A stretch of 64,000 nucleotides of DNA from Verrucomicrobiota bacterium (GCA_022709905.1 JAKLHY010000040.1:1-64000), one strand, 5' to 3'; positions 17,871 to 28,036 are shown, numbered from the stretch's first letter. Notes: a model not told the origin generated them from the sequence alone. A program made the numbers and translations.

Positions 17871-20405
17871 ATGACTGCTTTCCCCGCAAAGATCCTGCTG
17901 ATCGACGATGATCCGGACATCGAAGGGATCATCATCGACTGTCTGAAGGATAACGCGATCCACATCACCCGTGCGGCGGATGGACTAGCGGGATTGACCT
18001 TGGCCCGGGTTCGGCCGTTTGACCTGATCCTTCTGGATCTGGGATTGCCGGACTTCGGCGGGCTCGAGATCCTGGAGCAGATCCGCGAGGATGACACCCT
18101 CAAACGGCTTCCGGTGATTATCCTGACGGCAACGAACAGCCTCGAGGAAAAGGTCCGGGGTTTCGATTTGGGCGCCACCGATTACATCACCAAACCCTTT
18201 GAGCCGGCCGAACTCAAAGCGCGGATCCGCTCCCAATTGCGGATGAAGCGGCTTCAGGACGAACTGGCCCGCGCCAACCAGGAACTTCAGAGAGCCCGGA
18301 CCGAAGCGGATCAGGCGACGCGCGCCAAGTCGGAGTACCTCGCCAACATCAGCCACGAGATTCGGACTCCGATGAACGCGGTGATCGCCATGACCAGCTT
18401 GCTGCTCAACACGTCCCTCAACGGCGAGCAACATGATATTGTCAACACCATTCGCGCCAGCGGCGAAGCCCTGTTGACCCTGATCAACGACGTGTTGGAT
18501 CTCTCCAAGATTGAGTCCGGCAAGATGGACCTGGAGATGCGTCCGTTCGAGCTGCGAAAGTGTGTCGAGGAAACTATCGACCTGTTTGCCGCAAAAGCGG
18601 GCGAAAAACACCTGGATCTCATTTGCCAAATAGAAGATTCGGCCCCCTCCCTGCTCATTGGCGATGTGACCCGTGTTCGTCAGGTCCTGGCCAATCTGAT
18701 CAGCAACGCCATCAAATTCACCGCCAGGGGCGAAGTGCTGGTTCGTGTGGCCGCCAGGCCCGCCAGCAAGACCACGCCGGACCGCTGGGAGTTCGAGTTT
18801 TCCGTGCGGGATACGGGGATTGGCATTTCGCCGGCGAAAATCGACCGGTTATTTCGGAGTTTCAGCCAGGCCGACGCCTCCACCACGCGCCAGTATGGCG
18901 GCACCGGGCTTGGGCTTGCCATCAGCAAGAGTTTGGTTGAGCTCATGGGCGGCTCCATCAAGGTCTCGAGCCAGCCCGGCGCCGGCGCCACGTTCAGTTT
19001 TACCGTCATCGCACAAACGGCGCCCTCCTCCTTCCAAAACCATGCGCCCAAGGTCCATCAGCAACTGGCCGGTCTCAGGCTGCTGATAGTAGACGACAAC
19101 GCTACCAACCGCCAGATCCTCATGCTGCAAGCGCGCAAATGGGGCATGGTTCCCAAAGACGCTGCCGCCGGCTCGCAGGCCATCGAGTGGCTGCGGCAAG
19201 GCGAACCGTTCGATGTCGGCATTCTCGACATGCAGATGCCGGAGATGGATGGCGTGACCCTGGCCGCGGAAATCCGGAAGCTTCGGACTTCGCAGTCCTT
19301 GCCCCTGATTCTGCTCACGTCCATGGGGCTTTGGGCGGATCTCCCCAAATCGGCACTGGAGCCGTTTGCGGTTTGCCTGGACAAACCGGTCAAACAAGCG
19401 CAGCTCCAGGAAGTCCTTTTGAAGGTGGTCACGGGAAGAACCCCTGAGGTGATCGCGCGGCCCGTCGTTCCGCGTCTGGACTCAAGCCTGGCTTCTCGTC
19501 TGCCGCTCCGTCTGCTCCTGGCCGATGATAATACGGTCAACCAAAAGGTCGCCTCGCGGTTGTTCCAGCAAATGGGGTATGCCATCGAGTTTGCCAACAA
19601 CGGCGTTGAGGCCGTTGAAGCGGTCAAACGATCAGCCTTTGATGTGGTGTTCATGGATGTTCAAATGCCGGCCATGGATGGCTTGGAGGCCACGCGCCAG
19701 ATCCGCCAGTATGAACGAGAGCAATACCACCTCAGCCAGATCCGGCCACAGCTGGTCATTATTGCCATGACGGCCAACGCGATGCGAGGCGATCGGGAGC
19801 GCTGTCTGGCGGCCGGGATGGATGACTACATCTCCAAACCCGTCCGTCCCGAGACTGTCCAGGCCTTGCTGGAACGTTGGGGGACCTCGCTGGCCAATAA
19901 AAAACTGACAACGGCCCCTTCTATCCAGGGCGCGGGCGTGCCAACACCCCCATCGGACCCGGGGGACAGCCCGGCTTCGGCGCGAAATGAAAGAAAGGTT
20001 TTTTCGCCAGGTGTAGATCTCGAGCCTGCCGAGAAACCGCCGGTGGACATCGGGCGTCTCATGCAGTTCGCGGCCGGAGATTGGAGCACCTTTCGCGAGA
20101 TTGTGGATGTGTATTTAACCCAGACCGCGCCCCAGCTTGCTCAACTGGAGAAGGCAGTGTCGGAACGCAACGCGGCGGAAGTGGGCGCTCTGGCTCACAA
20201 GTGCGCCGGGGCGAGCGCCACATGCGGCATGAACGCCATCGCGCCCCTGCTGCGCGAACTGGAACATTTCGGACGGTCCGGGCAATTGGCCGGTGCCGAC
20301 TCGTTGATCCGGCAGGTCAACGAGGCGTTCCAGAGTATCCGTCAGTTTTTGGACCGCCACATCAAGTCAACCGAGGCCAATTTCCCCGCCGCGAACAAAG
20401 TCTGA
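17871..20405 (+). CDS. Hybrid histidine kinase with N-terminal receiver: REC-HisKA-HATPase-REC-REC-Hpt
   Basis: 844 residues, soluble. An N-terminal receiver (IDDDPD; D56 in LLDLGLPD) takes the place of a sensor domain, followed by a short coiled linker, HisKA (SHEIRTPMNAVIAM, H162), HATPase, REC2 (starting near 402, D453), REC3 (D596) and Hpt (AHKCAGASA, H776). The ATG at 17871 gives the standard receiver start; an in-frame TTG at 17838 adds 11 residues. The kinase core resembles that of the preceding gene, and the N-terminal receiver could accept phosphate from its Hpt domain (inference). No output domain is present in either. Confidence 0.9.
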   Translation: MTAFPAKILLIDDDPDIEGIIIDCLKDNAIHITRAADGLAGLTLARVRPFDLILLDLGLPDFGGLEILEQIREDDTLKRLPVIILTATNSLEEKVRGFDLGATDYITKPFEPAELKARIRSQLRMKRLQDELARANQELQRARTEADQATRAKSEYLANISHEIRTPMNAVIAMTSLLLNTSLNGEQHDIVNTIRASGEALLTLINDVLDLSKIESGKMDLEMRPFELRKCVEETIDLFAAKAGEKHLDLICQIEDSAPSLLIGDVTRVRQVLANLISNAIKFTARGEVLVRVAARPASKTTPDRWEFEFSVRDTGIGISPAKIDRLFRSFSQADASTTRQYGGTGLGLAISKSLVELMGGSIKVSSQPGAGATFSFTVIAQTAPSSFQNHAPKVHQQLAGLRLLIVDDNATNRQILMLQARKWGMVPKDAAAGSQAIEWLRQGEPFDVGILDMQMPEMDGVTLAAEIRKLRTSQSLPLILLTSMGLWADLPKSALEPFAVCLDKPVKQAQLQEVLLKVVTGRTPEVIARPVVPRLDSSLASRLPLRLLLADDNTVNQKVASRLFQQMGYAIEFANNGVEAVEAVKRSAFDVVFMDVQMPAMDGLEATRQIRQYEREQYHLSQIRPQLVIIAMTANAMRGDRERCLAAGMDDYISKPVRPETVQALLERWGTSLANKKLTTAPSIQGAGVPTPPSDPGDSPASARNERKVFSPGVDLEPAEKPPVDIGRLMQFAAGDWSTFREIVDVYLTQTAPQLAQLEKAVSERNAAEVGALAHKCAGASATCGMNAIAPLLRELEHFGRSGQLAGADSLIRQVNEAFQSIRQFLDRHIKSTEANFPAANKV

Positions 20406-21968
20406 TCATCTTTTCTCCATGAGACGGTATTCAATGCTGTCGATCAGGGCTTGAAGACTGGCCTCGATGATATTGGAGCTCACGCCGACCGTCCCCCATT
20501 CTCGCTTGCCGTCGCTGGATTCGATCAGAACACGGGTTTTGGCGGCCGTTCCGCTTGCGGAATCGAGGATTCGAACCTTGTAATCGGTCAGCTGGACCTT
20601 CTTGAGCTGAGGGTAGAAGCCGACGAGAGCCTGACGAAGGGCGGAATCCAGGGCATTGACCGGGCCGTCGCCTTCGGCAACCCTATGAGCCCCCTGGTCG
20701 CCCACCCGCACTTTGATAGTGGCCTCGCAGAGGGAATTCCCTTTCATGCTGCGCATCGAAACATGATAGGCATCCACCACAAATTTGGGAACCACAGGCG
20801 TCCGGGCCTTCCAGATGAGCAAGGCGAGGGAAGCTTCAGCGGCCTCAAACTCATAGCCTTGATGTTCCAGGTCCTTGATGCGATTGAGGATTTCGCGCAA
20901 TTCCGGGCTGTCGTTATGGAGGGGGATGCCCAGCTCCTGGGCTTTCATGACAATATTGCTGCGACCGGCCAGATCACTGATTAAAACCCGGCGCCGATTG
21001 CCCACCAGCTCCGGATTGATATGCTCGAAGCTCTGGGGCACTTTTTGGACCGCGTTGACATGCATGCCGCCTTTATGTGCGAAGGCGGTTGATCCCACCC
21101 AGGGTTGACGGGGATCGTGACGCACATTGGCGATCTCATCCACAAACTGCGAAAGATCCCGAAGCTTGCGCAGTGATCCCTCGGGAACACAGCGTTTCTT
21201 CATTTTAAAAGCCAGGGCGGGAATCACAGAGGTCAAGTTACAGTTGCCTGTGCGTTCGCCATAGCCATTCATGGTTCCCTGGACATGGATGGCTCCGGAC
21301 TCGATAGCCGCCAGGGCATTGGCGACTCCCAGGCCGATGTCGTTGTGAGGGTGAATCCCCAGGGGCGCGGATATCTGGCTCCGTGCGGCCGCAAGAGTCC
21401 GCCCGATTTCCGTCGTCAGGCTGCCGCCATTTGTGTCGCAAAGCACCACCCGATCAGCGCCGGCGTGATCGGCCGCTTTCAGAGTGGCCAGCGCGTATTC
21501 CGGGTTGTCCTTGAATCCATCAAAGGCATGTTCGGCATCGTATATAACGAACTTCTGGTGGTCTTTGAGAAATCGGATGGTATCCGCTATCATCTGGAGA
21601 TTCTCATCGGGGGATGTCCGAAGGACCTCCTGGACATGCAGCAGCCAGGTTTTTCCGAAAATAGTGACCACCGGGGTGGCTGCGTCCAGGAGCAAACGGA
21701 CCTGATCGTCCTTTTCCACTCCCACCCCCTTGCGTCGAGTCGATCCGAAGGCCGCGATGCGGGTATGACGAAACTTGCGCCCGCGAGCTGTGGCAAAGAA
21801 CTCGATGTCCTTGGGATTGGATCCCGGCCATCCACCTTCGACAAAGGTCATGCCAAATGCATCGAGCCGCTCGGCCAGCCGAAGCTTATCGGCCACAGAA
21901 AAGTTGATGCCTTCTCCCTGGCTGCCGTCGCGCAGGGTGGTATCATAGATCTCCACATCCAGTCTCAT
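20406..21968 (-). CDS. cimA: Citramalate synthase
   Basis: 520 residues of the LeuA/HMGL family: IYDTTLRDGSQGEGINFS at the N-terminus, HPHNDIGLG and NGYGERTGN around the metal site, and a C-terminal LeuA dimer/regulatory domain. The long spacer and FAHKGGMH-type segment match the citramalate synthase branch (CimA, TIGR00977-like), which condenses pyruvate and acetyl-CoA as the first step of threonine-independent isoleucine synthesis. AAGGAAAGG precedes the ATG. Its stop abuts that of the convergent kinase gene. 2-isopropylmalate or homocitrate synthase are less likely. Confidence 0.9.
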   Translation of the reverse strand: MRLDVEIYDTTLRDGSQGEGINFSVADKLRLAERLDAFGMTFVEGGWPGSNPKDIEFFATARGRKFRHTRIAAFGSTRRKGVGVEKDDQVRLLLDAATPVVTIFGKTWLLHVQEVLRTSPDENLQMIADTIRFLKDHQKFVIYDAEHAFDGFKDNPEYALATLKAADHAGADRVVLCDTNGGSLTTEIGRTLAAARSQISAPLGIHPHNDIGLGVANALAAIESGAIHVQGTMNGYGERTGNCNLTSVIPALAFKMKKRCVPEGSLRKLRDLSQFVDEIANVRHDPRQPWVGSTAFAHKGGMHVNAVQKVPQSFEHINPELVGNRRRVLISDLAGRSNIVMKAQELGIPLHNDSPELREILNRIKDLEHQGYEFEAAEASLALLIWKARTPVVPKFVVDAYHVSMRSMKGNSLCEATIKVRVGDQGAHRVAEGDGPVNALDSALRQALVGFYPQLKKVQLTDYKVRILDSASGTAAKTRVLIESSDGKREWGTVGVSSNIIEASLQALIDSIEYRLMEKR

Positions 21969-22048
21969 AACCTTTCCTTCATGGGCTCAGAATATTTACG
22001 ACAGGCCAGCGGGGGATGCAAACTTCAAAAAACCGTTTCCTCGCGCCA

Positions 22049-23314
22049 TCAAGGCAGCGGTCGGGCCAGACGAAATTTTCCCGAGGATTCCCCCGGGATA
22101 TAATCGGTGGATACAAAATCGAGAACGGCTGGTTCTTCCAACACGCGGATCAGGTCCTCGCGCAATGCTTGAGGAACAGGATCGGAGTTCCCCTGGGCAT
22201 CGGGAATCATCAGGAGCCGATAGTGATCCGGTCCGAGCTGGCGCAGTTGGTAGTGCATCAGCGAACCATGCCGGGCCACGGCCTGATCCAGTTGCCGAAC
22301 CGTCAGGCGACGGCCCGACGCAAGCCGTATCGCATCCATTGTTCGCCCGTGCAACTCCCAAAAAGTCCCGTCCCCCGATCTCACCATTCGGGCCAAATCT
22401 CCAATCTGATATCGAATCAAAGGCATAAACTCGTTGTCGAGCGTGGTCACTAGTAGCTGGCCGATTCCTTGCGCGTCGACTTCCGACAACTCCACCAGGG
22501 CGGTCTCCTGACTGAGCAGGTGTTCTTCGCGGTCGTTTTCCATGAATACATGCCCGGTTTCGGTAGATCCATAAAGATCGTAGACGGGCACACCAAAAAT
22601 GCGTTGCATCAGCCGCCGATGGCATAGGCTGCAGTACTCATAACTTGAAATGATGAAGCGGAGTGAAGGAAACCGGGCTCCGACCCGCTCGCAATACCGG
22701 GCAAAACAGATCCCGTACACCGGATCCACATCCAGGAAATGCGGCTGCCATTCGCTTGTCTCCTCGACCATGCGGGCTAAGGCCGACTCGGGCCATAGAA
22801 ACGGATGACGTGTGAGGTTCACGAAGAGCGCCTGGCCTATGACGCGTTCCGAACGGCACGGGATGCCCCGGTAGGTAATGTCGTGGTTGCAGGAAGGCGA
22901 GGTGAGCGTGACACGCGGGGATTCAGGGATTTCGTGAAGAAATGCGCGCACGACTGGATTGAGGCCCAGGGCGGATCGTTCCTGTTTATTCCACCATCCT
23001 TTGCCCAGCAACAAAGGGACGGGTTCCTCCGAGGTGCCCGAGGTTCGTTCCAACTCGATGGAATCATTCTCGATCAAGTGTTTCAGGCTGAGCGTGTTGC
23101 TCAAGAAGTTGTGGGGGAAGTTGCTCCGAATGTCATTTTTCGTGATCACTGGCAATCGCCTGAATTCCTTCCAGGACAGGTCGAGGTCATTATCCCGGCT
23201 GATGAATGAGGACATCGCTCGATATAATGGCACGCGAGTCATCCAGTCCCGCAGCTTGGCCGCTAGAGAACGGGGCATCAGGCCATTCTCAGCCAACACA
23301 TCGGCCGAAGTCAT
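22049..23314 (-). CDS. PaaK-like adenylate-forming enzyme
   Basis: 421 residues. Motifs of the phenylacetate-CoA ligase/CapK group are present: ERTSGTSEEPVPLLL as the phosphate-binding loop, VYDLYGSTETGHVF, and a C-terminal IRYQIGDLARM with the G-D before the hinge. The usual GKF-type end is present (ESSGKFRLARPLP). Its ATG overlaps the stop of the upstream DUF5069 gene as TGATG, so the two are coupled. An aryl or acyl substrate is activated with ATP; which one is unknown. Similarity is to the fold rather than to true phenylacetate ligases, which have a less divergent middle region. Confidence 0.75.
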   Translation of the reverse strand: MTSADVLAENGLMPRSLAAKLRDWMTRVPLYRAMSSFISRDNDLDLSWKEFRRLPVITKNDIRSNFPHNFLSNTLSLKHLIENDSIELERTSGTSEEPVPLLLGKGWWNKQERSALGLNPVVRAFLHEIPESPRVTLTSPSCNHDITYRGIPCRSERVIGQALFVNLTRHPFLWPESALARMVEETSEWQPHFLDVDPVYGICFARYCERVGARFPSLRFIISSYEYCSLCHRRLMQRIFGVPVYDLYGSTETGHVFMENDREEHLLSQETALVELSEVDAQGIGQLLVTTLDNEFMPLIRYQIGDLARMVRSGDGTFWELHGRTMDAIRLASGRRLTVRQLDQAVARHGSLMHYQLRQLGPDHYRLLMIPDAQGNSDPVPQALREDLIRVLEEPAVLDFVSTDYIPGESSGKFRLARPLP

Positions 23315-23763
23315 CAAGGCTTGCCCCCAAAGCTCACGTAATCATCCAAATCGAGAAGATCGAACCACGTCGCCAGATCTGTCCGCAGCGGGGCCAATCT
23401 CCGATGTTCCTCCTGGTAAAACTCCCGCATCTCAAGATCCGTTGGGGTTCGCTGCTCTTGATAGTGCGACCATTGTGCGATAGCGGCGGAGCTGGGTTTA
23501 TTCGGCGCCTGGGCATTGATCCATTCCAGGATGGCTCCGTCTCCTTTGCCCAAGCTGACCTGGGCCTTGAGCTCGGCTGCCGTTATGCCTGTGAAATCAA
23601 AAAACGCCTGATCCATCGGACAATCATAGTGATACTCCCCAATTTTTTCCGATAGTAAAGCCCGGCACTTATCCAGCATTCGGGGTAAATGCACATATCC
23701 TCCTAAACGCACCCGAGGACTTCGAGGCGGCCGTTGGGTAAGATCCATATCAGATTCGCTCAT
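23314..23763 (-). CDS. DUF5069 domain protein
   Basis: 149 residues, cytoplasmic. The opening MLDKCRALLSEKIGEYHYDC followed by PMDQAFFDFTGI and GDGAILEWINA matches the DUF5069 family, known mainly from Planctomycetes, Verrucomicrobia and relatives and without assigned function. It is translationally coupled to the PaaK-like gene. No catalytic residues can be recognised. Confidence 0.78.
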   Translation of the reverse strand: MSESDMDLTQRPPRSPRVRLGGYVHLPRMLDKCRALLSEKIGEYHYDCPMDQAFFDFTGITAAELKAQVSLGKGDGAILEWINAQAPNKPSSAAIAQWSHYQEQRTPTDLEMREFYQEEHRRLAPLRTDLATWFDLLDLDDYVSFGGKP

Positions 23764-23909
23764 AGATTTAGGCTCTGGTTTTTCCAGCTATCACTCAGAC
23801 CAGCCAGAATAAAATGCTTCGTATTCACACGAAATCAAGAAACAAGCCCCCCTTGGGGCAGAAGAATCTTCAACGGTGCGAAGGCAGCCGATTCCAATCG
23901 GAGCATCAA

Positions 23910-24278
23910 TTAATTCTCCTTAAGCAAGGAGCGGATGACCTCAATAAGAACCTTGGGTTGGAAGGGTTTGCTCACGAATCGGTCCGGTTTGACACTGTAG
24001 CTGGAGGTAATTTTCTCCCCGACGTTGCCGCTGAACAAAATCGTCTTCAGGTCCGGTTGGATGCGCTTGCAATTGTCAATAAGCTCCATGCCATTCATGG
24101 AACCCATGACAAAGTCGGTGATCAACAAGGAAGGACGAGGATTGGCAGACAGAAAATCCATTAGAGCCACCGCTGGATCCTGGAACAGTTTGGGCTCAAA
24201 ACCCTCCATTTGAAGAAGGATTTGCACGACTTCACCTACCATCGGTTCGTCGTCGACTACATATATGACGGTTGCCAT
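23910..24278 (-). CDS. Stand-alone response-regulator receiver
   Basis: 122 residues from the ATG at 24278, beginning MATVIYVVDDEPMVGEV. The acidic pair DD, phosphoacceptor in LITDFVMGSMNG, the threonine/serine position in ILFSGN, and KPFQPK lysine mark a CheY-like receiver with no output domain. An in-frame extension to 24365 adds 29 polar residues and is less convincing. It might receive phosphate from the large kinases 4 kb away, but that is only a guess. Confidence 0.82.
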   Translation of the reverse strand: MATVIYVVDDEPMVGEVVQILLQMEGFEPKLFQDPAVALMDFLSANPRPSLLITDFVMGSMNGMELIDNCKRIQPDLKTILFSGNVGEKITSSYSVKPDRFVSKPFQPKVLIEVIRSLLKEN

Positions 24279-24797
24279 GGCCTGCACATCGGACGATTTA
24301 TGGCCCGACTGGCAACTCGAATCACCCTGAGGGCTCTCGTCAATTACGCCTGTCGTTTCCGCCATACGTCGCGTCTCGTTGAAACGAGCATTTTCTCAAA
24401 TTCCTGAACCTAGCAGGAACCATACCACGGTTTTAGCTCTGGCAATTGTGGGCAATCTTTACCGCCTTAGACCAACAACCATCTTTCATCGACGTGTTGG
24501 TGGGTAAAAAGAGCCGCCTCAACAACGGAAAATCCCACCTTGAACTGTCCGCGTTATTATGTGCCTCAGCCCTGAAAAGAAGGCAAGTATTCTTTCAAAA
24601 AAAACTGAAAATTCCCCCCAATTTTCTATTTTGGGGATGCCAATGAAGGGATTTGAGGAGATCCCGGCGGCATGTGTCTCGATCTCAGTCGATCTCAGGG
24701 CGTGTGTTCATGGCTTGCTTTCGGATAAACTGCTTGCCAGAGCATCGGGTTTGCCGCCATATTACGCCTTGACAATCCACTGTTTTGGCTGACATCG
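24279..24797. other. Intergenic region, no gene seen
   Basis: This stretch is relatively AT-rich. Short open frames have no family resemblance or plausible start signals. A small hairpin with arms CCCCAA/TTGGGG lies near 24615-24640, and a 6-bp stem with CTCGTT/AACGAG arms lies near 24374-24388 upstream of the receiver gene. These could be regulatory, but nothing decisive is visible. Confidence 0.45.
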
Positions 24798-27700
24798 ATG
24801 GTCTGCAGACAATTCGCTATGAACACCGTAAGCATCATGACGCGCCTGATTTTTTCAGCGCTGGTTTGGATGATCCCTGTCGTCTTCCTGTTGGGGTCTA
24901 GGCCCGCTTTGTCTGCAAAAGAGACAGAACCAGCGCTGGAGAACCTGGCGCCGCGGGTTTTTCACACTTTGGCAGATCGCGGGGGCAAGGGCGCGTCATT
25001 CATCGCCCATGATGGATCGGGTGTTTTTGTCCTCCAAGCCGGCGAACTGAGAATGCGCCCCTCTGAGGGCAAGGAATCGGATACGCTGCGTTTTCGCTGG
25101 GTGGGTTCATTGTCCGCCGCCAATCTTGTCGGCCGGGAAATGGTGCCCATTCATTTACGGGAATATTCCGTTAGACACTCAGAGGCCGCCGATCATCAAA
25201 GCCGGTGTTTTTCGCGGATCGGTTGCCACAATCTATATCCGGGCATCGATCTGGTTTATTACTGGAATCAGGGCGAGTTGGAATTTGATTTTGAGATCGC
25301 GCCTCAGGCTGATCCCACCCAAATTGCTCTCGAAATCGAAGGGGTGCAATCCAGTTGGATTGATTCCCAGGGAGACCTTGTCCTCCAGACAGTAAATGGG
25401 ATTTGGCGTCAGCGCCGGCCGATCGCTTACCAGCCAATGCCCGATGGCCATCGAATCGTGCGAGCCCACTATGTTGTTCAGCCGAAGACCGAATCCATTC
25501 CGGCTTCCGGAGGAAAGCCGGGACGCGATTGCCTCGTGCGTTTTGTCTTGGGGACCTATGACCGATCCCAGCGGTTGATCATCGACCCGACGTTGCGCTT
25601 TGCTTCGCCCTTGGGCGGCAGCCTGGAGGATCGCGCCTATGCGGTCGCATTCGATGTTCGGGGTTGCCTGTATGTGGCAGGACAAACGGCCTCGACCAAC
25701 TTTCCCGGATTGGCCGCCAGCACACCGACCGTGCAGGGGGCGAGTGACGTCTTTGTGACAAAATATGCTCCGGACAGAAGCTCGATTCTGTTTTCGGTCC
25801 TGCTCGGCGGTTCCGGCGAAGAACGACCGCACCAAGTGGCCGTGACTCCCGAAGGCCGATTGGCGATTGTCGGCACGACTTCTTCCCCAAATTATCCGCT
25901 CAAGGATGCCTGGCAGGAGAAATTCGGCGGGGGCGAACGTGATGGATTCCTGACGGTTCTGGATGGAGAGGGGCATCTGGTGCTTTCGACCTATCTGGGA
26001 GGACTGGATATGGATGAGCTGGCAGCGGTGGCGGTGGATGCGCAGGGGCGAATCGTGGTGGGTGGAATCACACGATCCGCCGATCTCCCGGTCCAACGCC
26101 CCCTGCAATCATCGCTTCGTGGCGGAGCCGACGGGTTCATTGCTCGTTTTGCGCCCGAGGGAACAATTGACTTTTGCAGTTTCCTGGGCGGCAGCGGGCC
26201 TCTGGACGGCATTCTGGATCTTGCGGTCGATGCTGTGGCGAACGTTTACCTGACCGGATATACTTCATCTTCCGACTTCCCGACAGTCAATCCGCTCCAA
26301 TCGGCTTACCTCGGTGGCATGGAAACCTTTGTGGCCAAGCTCAATTCCAATGGCGTGAGCCTGGTGTTTGCCACGTTCCTGGGCGGAACCGGTGATGATG
26401 TGGGCCGCGGCATTGTCATTGATCAAGATGGTGGAGTGATTGTCTGTGGCGACACGACTTCCGACGGATTTCCGATTATCAACCCGCTCTATTCCTCGCG
26501 ATCCGGGGGAAGAGATCTCTTTTTGTCAAAACTCGATTCGACCGGTTCCACGCTCCTGCGGTCGACCTACCTGGGCGGCCAGGGCGACGAACTGGCCAGC
26601 ATCAGCCCGGATGGTTCCGGCAACATTTGGCTGGCCGGAGTAACTTCGTCGCGGGATTTTCCCTTGGCATCGGCATTCCAGCCGGTATTTGGGGGTGGGC
26701 GTTGGGATGGTTTTCTGGCCTCATTGAAGTGCGATGAATTCGCCCTGACATTCAGCACTTTCCTGGGGGGATCGGGCCAGGATCAACTTTCCGCCATCGC
26801 GATTGACTCTTCCGGCTGCGCGCACGTGGTGGGATCGACTGGCTCCACCAACATTCCCATGGTCCAGCCCCTGCAGGCAAGGTTGATACCGAACTCTCCC
26901 GACGCGTTTGTTGCCTGGATCACCCCGGCACCCGGGACCAACATTTTTGGATCCCCAGCGAAGATCTCTCCTGCCGCCAAAGGGCGGCCGACTGTTGCGC
27001 GTCCCGCCGCGCAGCCATTGGCACCCGCGGCTGCCACAAACATCTTGGATCAACTGGGGGCCGCCTTGCCATTTTTCGGCAAGAATTTGGTGGTCAACGG
27101 CGATGCTGAAGGAGGGGCCGTCGCCGCATCTCCAGGTTTGATGGGCTGGGAAACTGATGAAGGCGTGAGAGTGGGAAGTTACACCGACTCTGATTGGCTG
27201 AAAACGCTTACCAATGGGGGGCGGTTTTTCTTCCTGGGATTCACCAATCCGTCATCCGGTCGTGCCTGGCAGAAGATCAACTTGGCTGCGTGCGCGTCGT
27301 TTATCGACAGTGGCGAAGTGAAATACTCGCTCTCGGCCAATCTTTGTGGATGGGAGCAACAACCAGCCTCGGCTAGTGTGCGGGTCTCTTTTCTGGATTC
27401 CAAAGGCAAACAACTGGTACAAGGCCGCTTGGGACCCATTGTCGGCCGGGAACGAAGTTTCTTCAACCGTTTAATCCCGGCGACTATTGCCGGCGGGGTG
27501 CCGGCTGGAACACGCGAGTTGGCGCTTGAGCTCAACCTGCTGGCCGATCAACCCTCGGAAACGCCCGCCTGCGCCGATAATATTCAGCTTATCCTCCTGC
27601 GTCCCCCCGCGCCGTTGCTGCAGGTCACCCGGAACCGCAACCAGGTCAAACTCTCCTGGCCCGCGGCTCTCGGCCCCGTGATCCTTGAGGCCAGTCCCAC

Positions 27701-27875
27701 TCTGCCGCCCGTCGCCCAATGGCAGACGGTAACCAACGCTCCGTCCCTGGTGAACGGACAGAACACGCTGCAGTTGGGGGTGGACATGGCCAATCTCTAT
27801 TTCCGGCTGCGGCGATCGACGACTCCGGCCCAGGGGCCTCCTCCTCCGAATCCCAATCGTGTTCCTGGTCCTTAA
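24798..27875 (+). CDS. Secreted SBBP beta-propeller protein
   Basis: 1025 residues with a signal peptide ending near ALSAKE (in-frame ATGs at 24798 and 24819; neither has a clear ribosome site). An N-terminal region with VYYWNQGELEFDFEI matches the domain that precedes SBBP propellers. Seven repeats of about 55 residues follow, each with an STYLGG- or SFLGG-like strand and an AVD-x-xG-x-V turn (about 270-690). Then come a Pro/Ala linker, a jelly-roll-like region (about 745-930, NLVVNGDAEGG) and a C-terminal module ending YFRLRR. Likely a cell-surface or secreted adhesion/scaffold protein. Confidence 0.8.
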   Translation: MVCRQFAMNTVSIMTRLIFSALVWMIPVVFLLGSRPALSAKETEPALENLAPRVFHTLADRGGKGASFIAHDGSGVFVLQAGELRMRPSEGKESDTLRFRWVGSLSAANLVGREMVPIHLREYSVRHSEAADHQSRCFSRIGCHNLYPGIDLVYYWNQGELEFDFEIAPQADPTQIALEIEGVQSSWIDSQGDLVLQTVNGIWRQRRPIAYQPMPDGHRIVRAHYVVQPKTESIPASGGKPGRDCLVRFVLGTYDRSQRLIIDPTLRFASPLGGSLEDRAYAVAFDVRGCLYVAGQTASTNFPGLAASTPTVQGASDVFVTKYAPDRSSILFSVLLGGSGEERPHQVAVTPEGRLAIVGTTSSPNYPLKDAWQEKFGGGERDGFLTVLDGEGHLVLSTYLGGLDMDELAAVAVDAQGRIVVGGITRSADLPVQRPLQSSLRGGADGFIARFAPEGTIDFCSFLGGSGPLDGILDLAVDAVANVYLTGYTSSSDFPTVNPLQSAYLGGMETFVAKLNSNGVSLVFATFLGGTGDDVGRGIVIDQDGGVIVCGDTTSDGFPIINPLYSSRSGGRDLFLSKLDSTGSTLLRSTYLGGQGDELASISPDGSGNIWLAGVTSSRDFPLASAFQPVFGGGRWDGFLASLKCDEFALTFSTFLGGSGQDQLSAIAIDSSGCAHVVGSTGSTNIPMVQPLQARLIPNSPDAFVAWITPAPGTNIFGSPAKISPAAKGRPTVARPAAQPLAPAAATNILDQLGAALPFFGKNLVVNGDAEGGAVAASPGLMGWETDEGVRVGSYTDSDWLKTLTNGGRFFFLGFTNPSSGRAWQKINLAACASFIDSGEVKYSLSANLCGWEQQPASASVRVSFLDSKGKQLVQGRLGPIVGRERSFFNRLIPATIAGGVPAGTRELALELNLLADQPSETPACADNIQLILLRPPAPLLQVTRNRNQVKLSWPAALGPVILEASPTLPPVAQWQTVTNAPSLVNGQNTLQLGVDMANLYFRLRRSTTPAQGPPPPNPNRVPGP

Positions 27876-28036
27876 GGCCTGTGGAAAAATTACTTCCGCT
27901 TTTGGCAGGAGCGCCGCCGGATCAGATGCAAGGTGCGCGGATGGGAATCAGAGGATCAAAGGCGGCATCCAAGGCTTCCGAAGGCTGACTGGAACCCGGG
28001 AGTTGATCGGATTGTTTCTGTGTCGTGGATTTCGGG

